Source of the DNA: Streptomyces sp. 2131.1
GTDB lineage: Bacteria; Actinomycetota; Actinomycetes; Streptomycetales; Streptomycetaceae
Assembly (NCBI RefSeq): GCF_900105515.1
Contig: NZ_FNSY01000001.1
Location: forward strand, 372,001-436,000
DNA: 64,000 nt
Direction of reading: 5' to 3'
In this document: in pieces, positions 48,993-58,053 of the stretch
How the letters are laid out: the number at the start of each line of letters is the position of its first letter
How positions within the stretch are numbered: position 1 is the stretch's first letter
Translations under genes and position numbers: made by a program
Notes under the pieces: generated by a model
Seen by the model: the letters and a program-made list of their open reading frames with translations, nothing else
What the model was told of the DNA's origin: nothing
Databases searched by the model: none

Positions 48993-49964
48993 CTAAGCGG
49001 TGGCGGCGCCCCAGTCCGTCAGGAAGCGGGCGCCGAGGCGGTCCTCCAGGAAGCCGGTCGCGTCGATCCCGAACACGACGTCCGCCTCCAGGCCGGGTTC
49101 GTCGTCCAGCAGCCCCCGTACGACGTCGTAGCGCACCACCTGTTCGTGGACCGCGTCGGCCTCGACGTGTTCGGTGTAGAAGAACTCGGCGGCGGGCCCG
49201 GCCCCGGCGCGTTTCATCGCGAGGGCGAGCCGGCCCGACGCGGGCGACGAGGTGATCTCCACGGCGGCGAAGTGCCCGACGAGGGAGCCCCGCAGCCGCC
49301 GGTGGAGCCCGAACAGGGACATGAGGTTGACGAGGGCGAGCATCTCGGCGTGGCCGTCGTCCAGGTAGTGGCCGTACGCCGTCTCCAGGCCCAGGTCCGC
49401 CATGAGGTCGGCGAAGAGGCGGGCGTGGACGCGTTCGGCGCGGCCCGCGCCGAACTCGTCGTACTCGATAGCGGCCATGCCGGCCTTGGCGCGTCCGCTG
49501 AGCCGGGGCAGGACCCAGGCGTGCGGGTCGGCCTCCTTCAGGTGGTAGAGGGAGCGCTGTGCGGCATAGGCCCGCAGCCGGTCCCGGGTGGCGTGCTCCT
49601 GGAGGAAATGCGAGACGCCCGTGCCGTCGACCGGCTCGACGAGCAGGTCTTCCAGGGTGTCGTCGAGGTCGGCCCCGGGGGGTACGTCCCGGCGCAGGGC
49701 GGACTCGAAGCGGCGTTCCAGGCCGGCCCTGAGCGCCAGCAGTCCCGGGTCCCACTCCAGGGCCGGGTCCACGCCTTCGAAGCCCCGGTAGTGGAGCTCG
49801 TAGCAGAGGTACAGGGCGAGCTGGAGGTCGTCCCCGTAGGGGTCCGCCGCGTCCGCCGCAGCGGGGTCCGGCAGGGGGCCGCTGCCCCGCAGGTGGCCGA
49901 TGAGCGCCTCCGAGATCCCGCCGCGGGCCCGGGGAAGCGGGGGCCCACCCGTCTGACCGGCCAT
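48993..49964 (-). CDS. Iron-containing redox enzyme family protein (heme-oxygenase-like fold)
   Basis: The 323-residue helical protein has LYLCYELHYRGFEGVDPALE and EYDEFGAGRAERVHARLFAD, EHVEADAVHEQVV, with the E-x3-H and D/E-x-x-H residues that bind a di-iron centre in heme-oxygenase-like diiron oxidases (HDO superfamily). The true reaction is unknown; members range from N-oxygenases to lyases. GAGGAG lies 8 nt before ATG 49964, and a good SigB-like promoter (50005-50029) is 40 bp further upstream, so it is likely a stress gene. Confidence 0.87.
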   Translation of the reverse strand: MAGQTGGPPLPRARGGISEALIGHLRGSGPLPDPAAADAADPYGDDLQLALYLCYELHYRGFEGVDPALEWDPGLLALRAGLERRFESALRRDVPPGADLDDTLEDLLVEPVDGTGVSHFLQEHATRDRLRAYAAQRSLYHLKEADPHAWVLPRLSGRAKAGMAAIEYDEFGAGRAERVHARLFADLMADLGLETAYGHYLDDGHAEMLALVNLMSLFGLHRRLRGSLVGHFAAVEITSSPASGRLALAMKRAGAGPAAEFFYTEHVEADAVHEQVVRYDVVRGLLDDEPGLEADVVFGIDATGFLEDRLGARFLTDWGAATA

Positions 49965-50004
49965 GGTGTCACTCCTCGTGGGTCTGCCTGGGGGTTCCGC
50001 TCCG

Positions 50005-50029
50005 GTACCCCTCGTCCGGCAGGTCAACC
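50005..50029 (-). promoter_or_regulatory. SigB-like promoter GGTT-N15-GGGTAC
   Basis: On the minus strand GGTT, 15 nt, GGGTAC, 41 bp upstream of the diiron-type gene at 49964. It is the closest match to the consensus in the region. Confidence 0.58.
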
Positions 50030-50149
50030 CCGCCCCGCCTCTCCCACCATGGGGGCCCGCCGTCCGCGCCGCTACACCGGCGGCCGGACGGCGGGCGTGC
50101 GGTTGCGGGCGCCCCGGCACGGCCGCAGGCTGCCGGAGGCGGGCGAGAG

Positions 50150-50174
50150 GAATGACCGCCTCCGTGGGGGGAAC
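50150..50174 (+). promoter_or_regulatory. SigB-like promoter GAAT-N15-GGGAAC
   Basis: GAAT, 15 nt, GGGAAC, 67 bp before the DJ-1/PfpI gene and divergent from the preceding site. Confidence 0.52.
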
Positions 50175-50241
50175 CCAGAGGCTGCGCGCCGGGGGCAACG
50201 ACACCGGGCGTGTTCCCCGCAGGACGGAAGGACGACTGAAG

Positions 50242-50799
50242 ATGAGCGACAACGGCAGCAAGCGCAAGGTGCTGGCGATCGTCACCAACTACGGCGTGGA
50301 GCAGGACGAACTCGTCGTGCCGCTCGGCCATCTGCGTGACCGGGGTGTCCAGGTCGATGTCGCCGCGCTGAAGAAGGACGACATCCGGACACTCGTCGGC
50401 GACAAGGATCCCGGCAAGACCGTGCGCCCCGATCTCACGCTGGAGGACGTCGATCCGGCCGGTTACGACCTGCTGCTCGTACCGGGCGGCACGCTGAACG
50501 CCGACACGCTGCGGCTCCAGGGACCGGCCTGCGACATCGTGCGTTCCTTCACCTCGTCCGGGCGCCCCGTCGCGGCCATCTGCCACGGCCCGTGGATGCT
50601 GGTGGAGACCGGCAAGGTGTCCGGCAAGCGGCTCACCTCGTACGCCTCGTTGCAGACGGACATCCGCAACGCGGGCGGCGACTGGGTGGACGAGCCGGTC
50701 GTCACGGACGAGTCGGGCGGGTGGAAGCTCATCACCTCGCGCGACCCGGGCGACCTGGACCCGTTCCTCAAGGAGGTCGACGCCGCGCTCACCGGCTGA
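50242..50799 (+). CDS. DJ-1/PfpI-family protein
   Basis: The 185-residue protein has KVLAIVTNYGVEQDELVVPL (acidic residue of the active site), LLLVPGGTLNADTLRL and the nucleophile elbow VAAICHGPWMLVE with Cys then His. It is the YhbO/general-stress type that handles oxidised or glycated protein, or acts as a chaperone or glyoxalase. GGAAGGA precedes the ATG. It has its own SigB-like promoter and ends at a convergent hairpin. Confidence 0.92.
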   Translation: MSDNGSKRKVLAIVTNYGVEQDELVVPLGHLRDRGVQVDVAALKKDDIRTLVGDKDPGKTVRPDLTLEDVDPAGYDLLLVPGGTLNADTLRLQGPACDIVRSFTSSGRPVAAICHGPWMLVETGKVSGKRLTSYASLQTDIRNAGGDWVDEPVVTDESGGWKLITSRDPGDLDPFLKEVDAALTG

Positions 50800-50813
50800 G
50801 ACCGCGGAGCACG

Positions 50814-50845
50814 AGGGCTGCCCGGCGGACCGGCCGGGCGGCCCT
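50814..50845. terminator. Terminator hairpin between convergent genes
   Basis: AGGGCTGCCCGGC pairs with GCCGGGCGGCCCT (13 bp with one G-T pair) around a 6 nt loop between the DJ-1 and class II amidotransferase genes. Confidence 0.75.
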
Positions 50846-51678
50846 CACACGGGTTCGGGCGCGAACGGCAGGAACTCGTCGGTGCCCGGCTGCACGACCC
50901 CGTAGCTGCTCTCCGGGACCTCCTTCCACACGCCGGGCAGCCCGCCGAGCGGTTCCGACACCACCAGCCGGGTGCTGTCGGACACACCCCGCAGGAAGTC
51001 GGAATCCGGGTGGAGCGCCCGGACCGTCTCGGCCTTGCTGCTGTAGAAGAGCGAGCGGGACTTGCCGAGGCTCGAATAGCGGAACGACCACAGCCGCTCC
51101 CCGTCGGACACCGCCACGGTCATCTGGAGCGGGTACTCCACGCCCTCGTCGCGCCCCACGCGTTCGATCAGACCGGCCATCCGGGCCACGGCGCCCGGCA
51201 CGTCCTGGTCGAGCCCGAAGGTCAGCGCGAGGTAGAACATCACCTCGGAGTCCGTCGAGCCCTCCAGGGCCGAGAACAGCGCCGGATCGAGCGCCAGCGA
51301 GAGTTCGCGCCGCAGCCGGTGGAAGTCCGCGACGGCCCCGTTGTGCATCCACATCCAGCGGCCGTGCCGGAACGGGTGGCAGTTGGTCTGCTGGATGGCC
51401 GTCCCGGTGGACGCCCGCACATGGGCGAAGAAGAGCGGCGATCTGATGTGGCTCGCGATCTCCCGGAGGTTGCGGTTGTTCCAGGCGGGCCCGGTGTCGC
51501 GGATGATCGCGGGCGAGTCGGTCTCCTGCCCGTACCAGCCGACCCCGAAGCCGTCCCCGTTGGTCGTCTCGACCCCCATGTGGGAGTGCAGGCTCTGGTC
51601 GATGAGCGAGTGCTCCGGCTTGTAGAGGAGATCGCTGAGCACGACACTCGTGCCGGAGTAGGCCAGCCATCTGCACAT
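50845..51678 (-). CDS. Class II glutamine amidotransferase-like protein
   Basis: This 277-residue protein starts MCRWLAYSG; Cys2 would become the N-terminal nucleophile after removal of Met. NGDGFGVGWYG, HVRASTGTAIQQTNCHPF and MWMHNGAVADF provide the glutamine-binding and oxyanion residues of the YafJ/EgtC-like class. Alone, it would hydrolyse a gamma-glutamyl amide. EgtC acts in ergothioneine synthesis, but no egt genes are nearby, so this is the stand-alone YafJ type. There is no clear ribosome site apart from GGAAGG. Confidence 0.9.
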   Translation of the reverse strand: MCRWLAYSGTSVVLSDLLYKPEHSLIDQSLHSHMGVETTNGDGFGVGWYGQETDSPAIIRDTGPAWNNRNLREIASHIRSPLFFAHVRASTGTAIQQTNCHPFRHGRWMWMHNGAVADFHRLRRELSLALDPALFSALEGSTDSEVMFYLALTFGLDQDVPGAVARMAGLIERVGRDEGVEYPLQMTVAVSDGERLWSFRYSSLGKSRSLFYSSKAETVRALHPDSDFLRGVSDSTRLVVSEPLGGLPGVWKEVPESSYGVVQPGTDEFLPFAPEPV

Positions 51679-51823
51679 GAGCGGCGTCCCTTCCCGGGCG
51701 GCTGGCAGGGGCCGGGGCGAACGTTCCGGTGGTGCTTGTGTGGTCCTCGGCCCCTGGGGCGTCCGGTCGTCGTCGTTACGTCCACGCTACCGACTTCGCG
51801 GGGGCGGCGCCCACGGTGAGGCG

Positions 51824-52225
51824 TCAGGCGGCCGGGGCGGGCCGGCGCCGGAACGTCTCGGCCAGGGCCGTGTTCACCACGACGACGGCGCCCATCACCG
51901 CGGCGGCCGTGGGGTGCCCGACCCCGTACAGGGCGAACGCGCCGCCGCCGAGCACCAGGGCCTTCACCGCCAGTACGCCGGCGAGCGGCGGGCGGAACCG
52001 GGCGCGCGGTGCGGCGAACAGCGCCCACAGCGCGATGGCCGCGGCGAGGACCGCGCAGCCGAGCAGGGACCGGAGCGCCAGGTTGTCCGCCAGCGAGAAG
52101 GCCCACCGGAAGAGGCAGGCGAGCGCCACCAGTTCGAGGAGGAACGCGAGCAGTTCGTTCGCCGCCCACCAGGGCCGCCCGGCCACGGACGGAAGCGCCG
52201 GATCGTCAGCAGGTCTCTCGTACAC
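51824..52225 (-). CDS. YrdB/DUF2568-family membrane protein
   Basis: A 133-residue protein with four hydrophobic helices (LLAFLLELVALACLFRWAFS, LLGCAVLAAAIALWALFAAP, LAGVLAVKALVLGGGAFALY, AAAVMGAVVVVNTALAETFR), the layout of the YrdB family of unknown function. The start is GTG 52225 with GGGGGA just upstream. It faces away from the catalase gene. Confidence 0.85.
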   Translation of the reverse strand: MYERPADDPALPSVAGRPWWAANELLAFLLELVALACLFRWAFSLADNLALRSLLGCAVLAAAIALWALFAAPRARFRPPLAGVLAVKALVLGGGAFALYGVGHPTAAAVMGAVVVVNTALAETFRRRPAPAA

Positions 52226-52365
52226 CGCTCCCCCTCGTCGTTCACGTGGGCGCCAGCGTACTGGGGTGTGCTTCGGCGGGCCCCGGCGCAGGGGCCCGAA
52301 GAGCAGCCGTACGGCGGCGTGTCGCTCGTAGGAACGGGAGGTCGAAGCGGATGGCTCAACCCACG

Positions 52366-52391
52366 TGTCCGCCCGGGGGGCGTGGGGTACG
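52366..52391 (+). promoter_or_regulatory. SigB-like promoter GTGT-N16-GGGTAC
   Basis: GTGT, 16 nt, GGGTAC, 79 bp before the catalase GTG start. The spacer is one longer than in the other sites. Confidence 0.45.
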
Positions 52392-52470
52392 CGTGGTCAG
52401 GCGATGCCGTCCCGCGTGTGCCGATCCTTCGCGCACGGCACTGCCCTTCCCCCCGCGAGATTGGAATTCA

Positions 52471-54747
52471 GTGAGCGAGAAGAAGAACCCGGTGTCGGCC
52501 GCCGCGGAGAAGATCGCCGGAAAGGTCCAGGACGCCGTCAGCACGGGCAACGAGATCCCCGGCGCCCCCGGCCCCGAGCCCGCCCAGGTCGACGAGCCCA
52601 CCAAGCCGCGCGGTCCGCTGCCGCCCAAGCACGACCAGCGCGGCCCCGAGACCGTCAGCCCGACCGGGCAGCCGACCGGCGCCGGGCAGGACAAGGTGGC
52701 GCAGGGCGGCGCCTACCTGACCACCGCGCAGGGTGCGCGGCTGTACGACACCGACCACTCGCTGAAGGCCGGTCCCCGGGGCCCGGTGCTGCTCCAGGAC
52801 CACCACCTCCGCGAGAAGATCACCCACTTCGACCACGAGCGTATCCCGGAGCGCGTGGTGCACGCGCGGGGTGCCGCCGCGCACGGTGTCTTCCGGGCGT
52901 ACGGCGCGGCGACGGGCATCACGAAGGCGGCGTTCCTCGCCGAGGGCGCCGAGACGCCGGTCTTCGTGCGCTTCTCCACCGTGCTCGGCTCGCGCGGTTC
53001 CGCCGACACGGTGCGCGACACCCGGGGCTTCGCGACGAAGTTCTACACCGACGAGGGTGTCTTCGATCTGGTCGGGAACAACATCCCGGTGTTCTTCATC
53101 CAGGACGCGATCAAGTTCCCCGACATCGTCCACGCGGGCAAGCCGCACCCCGACAGGGAGATCCCGCAGGCGCAGAGCGCCCACGACACGTTCTGGGACT
53201 TCGTCACCCTGCACACCGAGGCGACGCACCACACCCTGTGGAACATGTCGGACCGGGGCATCCCGCGTTCGTACCGGATGATGGAGGGCTTCGGCGTCCA
53301 CACGTTCCGGCTGGTCAACGCCGAGGGTGAGACCACGCTGGTGAAGTTCCACTGGAAGCCGAAGCTGGGCGTGCACTCGCAGGTGTGGGAGGAGGCCCAG
53401 ATCACCTCGGGGATGGACCCTGACTTCCACCGCCGCGACCTGGCGGACGCGATCGAGGCGGGCGCCTTCCCCCAGTGGGAGCTGGGCGTGCAGACGTTCC
53501 CGGACACCGAGGACCAGATGTTCGAGGGCATCGACCTGCTGGACCCGACGAAGATCGTGCCGGAGGAGCTGGCGCCGGTCCGCCCGATCGGGCTGATGAC
53601 GCTCAACGCCAACCCGTCGAACTACTTCGCCGAGACGGAGCAGGTCGCCTTCCACGTCGGCCATCTGGTACCCGGCATCGACGTCACCAACGACGCGCTG
53701 ATGCAGGGGCGCCTGTTCTCGTACGTCGACACCCAGATCACCCGGCTCGGCGGGCCCAACTTCGCCCAGCTGCCCATCAACCGCACCCACGCGCCTGTCA
53801 ACGACATGCTGCGTGACGGGATGCACCAGACGGCGGTGCACCGGGGCGTGGCTCCGTACCGGCCCAACTCGCTGGACGGCGGCTGCCCGTTCGTCGCCGG
53901 TGCGGACACCGGTGCGTACATCGAGGTGCCGGTCGAGGTCCCGGCGGCCCGCAAGGTGCGGGACGCGGCGGCCTCGTTCGACGACCACTTCAGCCAGGCC
54001 CGGCTGTTCTGGCTGAGCATGACGCCCACGGAGCGCGAGCACATCACCGCCGCGTACACCTTCGAGCTCGGCAAGTGCTGGGACCAAGCGGTCAAGGAGC
54101 GCGGGCTGAAGGTGCTCGCCAACATCGACCCGCAGCTGTGCGCCCACGTCGCCCAGGGCCTCGGCCTGCCGGCGCCGGAGGCGACCGTCCCCCTGGCCTC
54201 GCCGGAGCCGAGCCCCGCGCTGTCCCAGCTGGGGCACACCTGGCCGGTCGACGGGCGGATCGTAGGCATCGTCACGGACGGGGAGAGCGGCCTGGACGCC
54301 GTACGGGAGGCGCGCGGCTCGGTCCTCGACGCCGGGATGGTCCCACTGGTCATCGCGCCCTCGGGCGGCAAGCTGGGCCCCGAGAGCAACCCGGTCACCG
54401 TGCAGCGCACGTTCACCACGGCCCGGTCGATCGAGTTCGACGCGATCGTGGTCGCGGGCGCGCCCGTGCCGGCCCCGGACGCGTACGGCGCCCGCGACGC
54501 GAAGACCGACGACGCGGCCACGGCCACCGGTGTCGACCCGCGCGTCCTGCTGCTGGTGACCGAGGCGTTCCGGCACGGCAAGGCGATCGGCGCCTGCGGT
54601 GACGGGGCGACGGTGCTGGAGAAGGCCGGTCTGGCCGCCGACGCGCCGGGGGTGGTGGCCGGCGGGGCCGCGTCCACGGTGCTGGACGGCATCACCGAGC
54701 TTCTCGCAGGTCACCGCGCCTGGGACCGCTTCACCCCGGCTCTCTGA
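52471..54747 (+). CDS. katE: Large-subunit monofunctional catalase (HPII/KatE type)
   Basis: The 758-residue catalase has the clade 2 layout: an N-terminal extension, the heme catalase core with active-site His in [37 protein letters not shown], Asn in [13 protein letters not shown] and the proximal heme-ligand Tyr in [11 protein letters not shown], and a C-terminal flavodoxin/DJ-1-like domain (about 600-758; [20 protein letters not shown]). It decomposes hydrogen peroxide in the cytosol. GTG 52471 is chosen by homology; the ribosome site is weak. Its size distinguishes it from the small vegetative catalase. A strong hairpin follows. Confidence 0.95.
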   Translation: MSEKKNPVSAAAEKIAGKVQDAVSTGNEIPGAPGPEPAQVDEPTKPRGPLPPKHDQRGPETVSPTGQPTGAGQDKVAQGGAYLTTAQGARLYDTDHSLKAGPRGPVLLQDHHLREKITHFDHERIPERVVHARGAAAHGVFRAYGAATGITKAAFLAEGAETPVFVRFSTVLGSRGSADTVRDTRGFATKFYTDEGVFDLVGNNIPVFFIQDAIKFPDIVHAGKPHPDREIPQAQSAHDTFWDFVTLHTEATHHTLWNMSDRGIPRSYRMMEGFGVHTFRLVNAEGETTLVKFHWKPKLGVHSQVWEEAQITSGMDPDFHRRDLADAIEAGAFPQWELGVQTFPDTEDQMFEGIDLLDPTKIVPEELAPVRPIGLMTLNANPSNYFAETEQVAFHVGHLVPGIDVTNDALMQGRLFSYVDTQITRLGGPNFAQLPINRTHAPVNDMLRDGMHQTAVHRGVAPYRPNSLDGGCPFVAGADTGAYIEVPVEVPAARKVRDAAASFDDHFSQARLFWLSMTPTEREHITAAYTFELGKCWDQAVKERGLKVLANIDPQLCAHVAQGLGLPAPEATVPLASPEPSPALSQLGHTWPVDGRIVGIVTDGESGLDAVREARGSVLDAGMVPLVIAPSGGKLGPESNPVTVQRTFTTARSIEFDAIVVAGAPVPAPDAYGARDAKTDDAATATGVDPRVLLLVTEAFRHGKAIGACGDGATVLEKAGLAADAPGVVAGGAASTVLDGITELLAGHRAWDRFTPAL

Positions 54748-54754
54748 CATCGCG

Positions 54755-54781
54755 CCGGGCCGGCGCGCGTAGCCGGCCCGG
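54755..54781. terminator. Catalase terminator hairpin
   Basis: CCGGGCCGGC and GCCGGCCCGG form a 10 bp stem with a 7 nt loop, starting 8 bp after the catalase stop. Confidence 0.75.
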
Positions 54782-54868
54782 TCCAGAGCACGCGCGGGAG
54801 GAGACCAGGGGGCCGGCGGGCAGCGTACGCACCGACGCCAGCCCCTTCACCCCGACACGAGGAGACGC

Positions 54869-55066
54869 ATGAACCACCAGGACCGTGAGCACGGGAAGCC
54901 GCCCCGCACCGCCGCAGACGAGGTGATCGAGGAGGCGGAGGAGGCCGCGACCGACGTGGCGGACACCGCAGGTCCGGCGAAGCGGCATCACGAGGACCGC
55001 GAGGCGGGCGATGCGCTGACCCCGAACGAAGAGGCCCAGGAAGACGTGGACCGGCCGCACACCTAG
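54869..55066 (+). CDS. Small acidic conserved hypothetical protein
   Basis: The 65-residue protein (MNHQDREHGKPPRTAADEVI at the start) is acidic, hydrophilic and probably disordered, with no Cys or Trp. GAGGAG lies before the ATG. Such proteins are common next to stress genes in Streptomyces and may be hydrophilin-like. Function unknown. Confidence 0.7.
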   Translation: MNHQDREHGKPPRTAADEVIEEAEEAATDVADTAGPAKRHHEDREAGDALTPNEEAQEDVDRPHT

Positions 55067-55081
55067 GGTGACAAACGGGGC

Positions 55082-55106
55082 GTTTCCACCGTGCCCCGCA
55101 GGGCAC
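55082..55106 (+). promoter_or_regulatory. SigB-like promoter GTTT-N15-GGGCAC
   Basis: GTTT, 15 nt, GGGCAC, 80 bp before the DUF5709 gene. The -10 element differs from GGGTAC at one base. Confidence 0.42.
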
Positions 55107-55186
55107 TCGCAGGGTGCGAAGGGCGGCCGCCGGGTGTACTCGGCGCCGCCCCGGCATTCATGACGCCTCAGACGGAAGGACGAATC

Positions 55187-55654
55187 ATGCCGACAGAGGC
55201 ACGTGGCGACGACGTCTACCAGCCGCAGGACGACGGCCAGGACCCGCCCAACGACGACCTCGATCTGGAGAACACGCTCGGCGAGCGTGACCTCGACGAC
55301 CAGATGGAGGAGGGCTATTCCCCGCCCGAACGTCCGCTCGGCGTCGACAAGTACGGCACGACGGGCGAGGAGGAGCGCCGGGGCGAGTCGCTCGACCAGC
55401 GCCTGGCGCAGGAGGTCGACGACGTCGAACCGCCGGACGGCGACGGGATCGGGGACCTGGACGGCGGCGAAGGCGAGCCGCTGGAGCCGGACGACGAGAC
55501 CCGCTCCGGCCGGCTGAGCGCGGCGGACGAGGTGCCCGGGCGGAGCACCGACGTCTACGCCGACGACGTGGGCATCGACGGCGGCGCGGCCTCGGCCGAG
55601 GAGGCCGCCGTACACACCACGGACGACGAAGAGGACCAGGGCCGGGAGGGCTGA
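55187..55654 (+). CDS. DUF5709-family acidic protein
   Basis: This 155-residue, strongly acidic protein (about one third Asp/Glu) carries LDLENTLGERDLDDQMEEGY and SPPERPLGVDKYGTTGEEER, which define the DUF5709 family of Actinobacteria. It is predicted to be disordered. Family members are stress-induced and of unknown role, perhaps protective. GGAAGGAC precedes the ATG, and a SigB-like box lies upstream. Confidence 0.87.
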   Translation: MPTEARGDDVYQPQDDGQDPPNDDLDLENTLGERDLDDQMEEGYSPPERPLGVDKYGTTGEEERRGESLDQRLAQEVDDVEPPDGDGIGDLDGGEGEPLEPDDETRSGRLSAADEVPGRSTDVYADDVGIDGGAASAEEAAVHTTDDEEDQGREG

Positions 55655-55660
55655 ACGGCC

Positions 55661-55699
55661 GGCCGGGCCCGGACGCGGCAGGCGGACCCGGGCCCGGCC
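55661..55699. terminator. Hairpin after the DUF5709 gene
   Basis: GGCCGGGCCCG and CGGGCCCGGCC form an 11 bp stem with a 17 nt loop just after the stop and 25 bp before the FUSC-type gene. Confidence 0.6.
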
Positions 55700-55723
55700 G
55701 TCGGCGTACAGGGAGGGGTGTCC

Positions 55724-56899
55724 GTGCATCGGACAAGGAAGACGGCGACCGTGAGGGAGCGGCTCGGGGAGGTGGCCTCCGGCATACGCCTCCCCGACCG
55801 ATACCAGCTGGTCCAGTCCCTGAAAGCGGCCGCCGCGGCAGCTCTCGCGTGGGCCGTGACGGGGTGGTGGCTGGCGGCGCCGATGGCGCTGATGGCCCCG
55901 TGGGCGGCCGTGGCCCTCGTACAGGGAACCGTCTACCGGTCCCTGCGCTCGGCGGTCGAACTGCTCGCGATGATGGCCTCCGGCACCCTGTTCGCCGCGG
56001 GCGCGGCGGCCGTCACGGGAAACACCATGACCGCCATGCTCATCGCCCTGCCGCTCACCGTGCTCCTCGGCAACTGGCTGCCGGTCGGCGAGCAGGGCCT
56101 GTACGCGCCCACCACCGCCCTGTTCGTGTTGGCGTACGGAACCTACTCGCTGCCCGCCGTCGGACACCGGCTGCTGGAGACGGTGGTGGGGGCGGCCGTC
56201 GGGATCGCGGTGAACGCGATCGTCCTCCCCCCGGTGCACTCCCTGCACGTCAGGAACCTCGCGCTCACGCTCCCCCGCGACTGCTCCCGGCTGCTGCATG
56301 ACCTGAGCGAGGGCATCGTCGAGGAGTACGACGAGGAGCGGGCGGAAGGCTGGCACCGGGCCGCCGGTGAACTGCCGGGCGCAATGTCGGAGCTCCGCGC
56401 GGCCCGGGGGTGGGCGACGGAGAGCTTCCGGTACAACCCCGGGCACCGGATGCGCCGCAGCACCCCCTCCCCCTCCGAGCGGTGGGACGTGGTCTGGGCG
56501 CAGGTGGGGAACCAGTTGCTCACCATCACGCTGACGCTCTGGGAGACCGCGTCCGAGCGGCGCGCGCTGCCCCGCCCGTCGGGGGCGTTCCTGAAGGAGC
56601 TGAGCGCCGTGCTGGCCGCCGCGTCGGAGGTGTGCGCCGCCGACGAAACGATCATGGAGCAGGGTCCGGACGACACCTGCCTGGAGGAGCGCGCCGGCCA
56701 CCTGGCCGAGGCCCGGCGCGCCCTGGCCGACGCCAAGCGCCATCTGCACGGGCCCGGCCCCGACGCCGGCGCCTCGCTCGGCAGCCTGGTGGCCGGCTGC
56801 CAGGCGCTGCTCGACGACCTGACACCCGGCGAGTTCTGGCCCGTACGGGTCGACAGCCGACCCCCAGAGGGCATGGCGACGGACGGGATCGAGCGCTGA
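55724..56899 (+). CDS. FUSC-family aromatic-acid-exporter-like membrane protein
   Basis: The 391-residue protein has a charged start, six closely packed transmembrane helices (about 30-165; for example PMALMAPWAAVALVQGTVYR, MTAMLIALPLTVLLGNWLPV, ALFVLAYGTYSLPAVGHRLL) and a ~220-residue cytosolic helical domain. This is half of the classical FUSC/YccS arrangement, in which a dimer would form the pore; family members export aromatic acids or are uncharacterised. GTG 55724 is chosen because GGAGGGG is 7 nt upstream; GTG 55718 is too close to that site. Confidence 0.85.
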   Translation: MHRTRKTATVRERLGEVASGIRLPDRYQLVQSLKAAAAAALAWAVTGWWLAAPMALMAPWAAVALVQGTVYRSLRSAVELLAMMASGTLFAAGAAAVTGNTMTAMLIALPLTVLLGNWLPVGEQGLYAPTTALFVLAYGTYSLPAVGHRLLETVVGAAVGIAVNAIVLPPVHSLHVRNLALTLPRDCSRLLHDLSEGIVEEYDEERAEGWHRAAGELPGAMSELRAARGWATESFRYNPGHRMRRSTPSPSERWDVVWAQVGNQLLTITLTLWETASERRALPRPSGAFLKELSAVLAAASEVCAADETIMEQGPDDTCLEERAGHLAEARRALADAKRHLHGPGPDAGASLGSLVAGCQALLDDLTPGEFWPVRVDSRPPEGMATDGIER

Positions 56900-57049
56900 A
56901 GCCGCGCCTGTCGCGGCAGCCGCCTCCGTTGCCCGTCGAGCCGAATGGCTCCACCGGTGCGGAATCGGGCGCCCCCACCGGCACCGGCGGGTGCGCCGCC
57001 CCCGGCGGGGGCGCATCGTTCAAGAGGGACCCCGGCGAAGGAGCGCCGC

Positions 57050-57814
57050 ATGCCTAGCCTCGACTGGAAGACGCCCGTGGCGGGCGCGCCCTGCTGGGTG
57101 AGCCTGACGGCCCGGGATCTGCGGGTGGCGCAACCCTTCTACGAACAGGTCATGAGCTGGGAGTTCCAGGACAGCACCCTCGGTGACGACTTCGTGCTCG
57201 CGCGCAACCACGGCAGGGCGGTCGCCGGCATCGGCTGGTGCCGGGGCATCGACCGCCCTCCCCCGGCCTGGATCCCGTACTTCGCGGTGCCGGGCGCGGA
57301 CGCCACAGCCGACCGCATCAGGGAGCGCGGCGCGACGCTCGCCGTGGGCCCGCTGCCGCTCGGCGAGGGCCGTGCGGCGATCGCTGCCGACCGGGAGGGC
57401 GCGGTGTTCGGCTTCTGGGAGGGCCCGGCGCCCGTCTGGTCGGACGGCCCGCGCGCCCCGGCGCGCGTCGACCTCCAGTCGCGCCACGCGTTCGAGGCGG
57501 CCATCTTCTACGCGGAGGTCTTCGGGTGGACCAGGACGCCGAGCCGGTGCACGGTCGACTACACGGAGGACCGGGTCCTGGTGCGGGCGGGCGGGCACAC
57601 CGTGGTGACGATGCGCGGCGGAGGGGTGGAGAACCATCCGGATCCCCGGATCCGCGCCCGCTGGATCACGGACTTCCTGGTGTCGGACAGCCGGCGGACG
57701 GCGGAGGCCGCTGCGGCCTGTGGCGGTGAGGCGACGCCCGTGGACGGGCTGCCGGAGACCGCGTACGTGATCTGCGATCCGGAGGGGGCGCTGTTCACCG
57801 TCTCCGACCGCTGA
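57050..57814 (+). CDS. Two-domain VOC protein
   Basis: The 254-residue protein consists of two VOC modules (about 10-120 and 130-250): APCWVSLTARDLRVAQPFYE starts the first and RVDLQSRHAFEAAIFYAEVF the second. It belongs to the Streptomyces group often annotated as 27 kDa antigen Cfp30B or glyoxalase-like, with unknown substrate. GAAGGAG precedes the ATG. It stands alone after the FUSC gene (150 bp). Confidence 0.85.
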   Translation: MPSLDWKTPVAGAPCWVSLTARDLRVAQPFYEQVMSWEFQDSTLGDDFVLARNHGRAVAGIGWCRGIDRPPPAWIPYFAVPGADATADRIRERGATLAVGPLPLGEGRAAIAADREGAVFGFWEGPAPVWSDGPRAPARVDLQSRHAFEAAIFYAEVFGWTRTPSRCTVDYTEDRVLVRAGGHTVVTMRGGGVENHPDPRIRARWITDFLVSDSRRTAEAAAACGGEATPVDGLPETAYVICDPEGALFTVSDR

Positions 57815-58053
57815 CCGGGCTTCGTGTGAGCAAGCACACCAGCCTCTCAACTCACATGCCACGAGAGGGCTTTGGCGGCCCTTGCGCAGTCAGGCAGGGG
57901 TCCTGCCGGGGCTCCGGAGGGCGCCTCGGCGGGATGTTTGTGAAGATGAGACGCACCGACGGGCAGCAGTCCGTCGCCTTTCGCGGCCGAGGCATTACCG
58001 AGACACCCGTTCCGTAATCCGACGCGAGCTGCCCATCCCTGCCGTCGTTGGAA

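Noticed and set aside
52468..54750. 760-codon open frame opposite the catalase gene
   Set aside because: The catalase frame has all family motifs; the opposite strand is a GC-bias shadow with no conserved segment.
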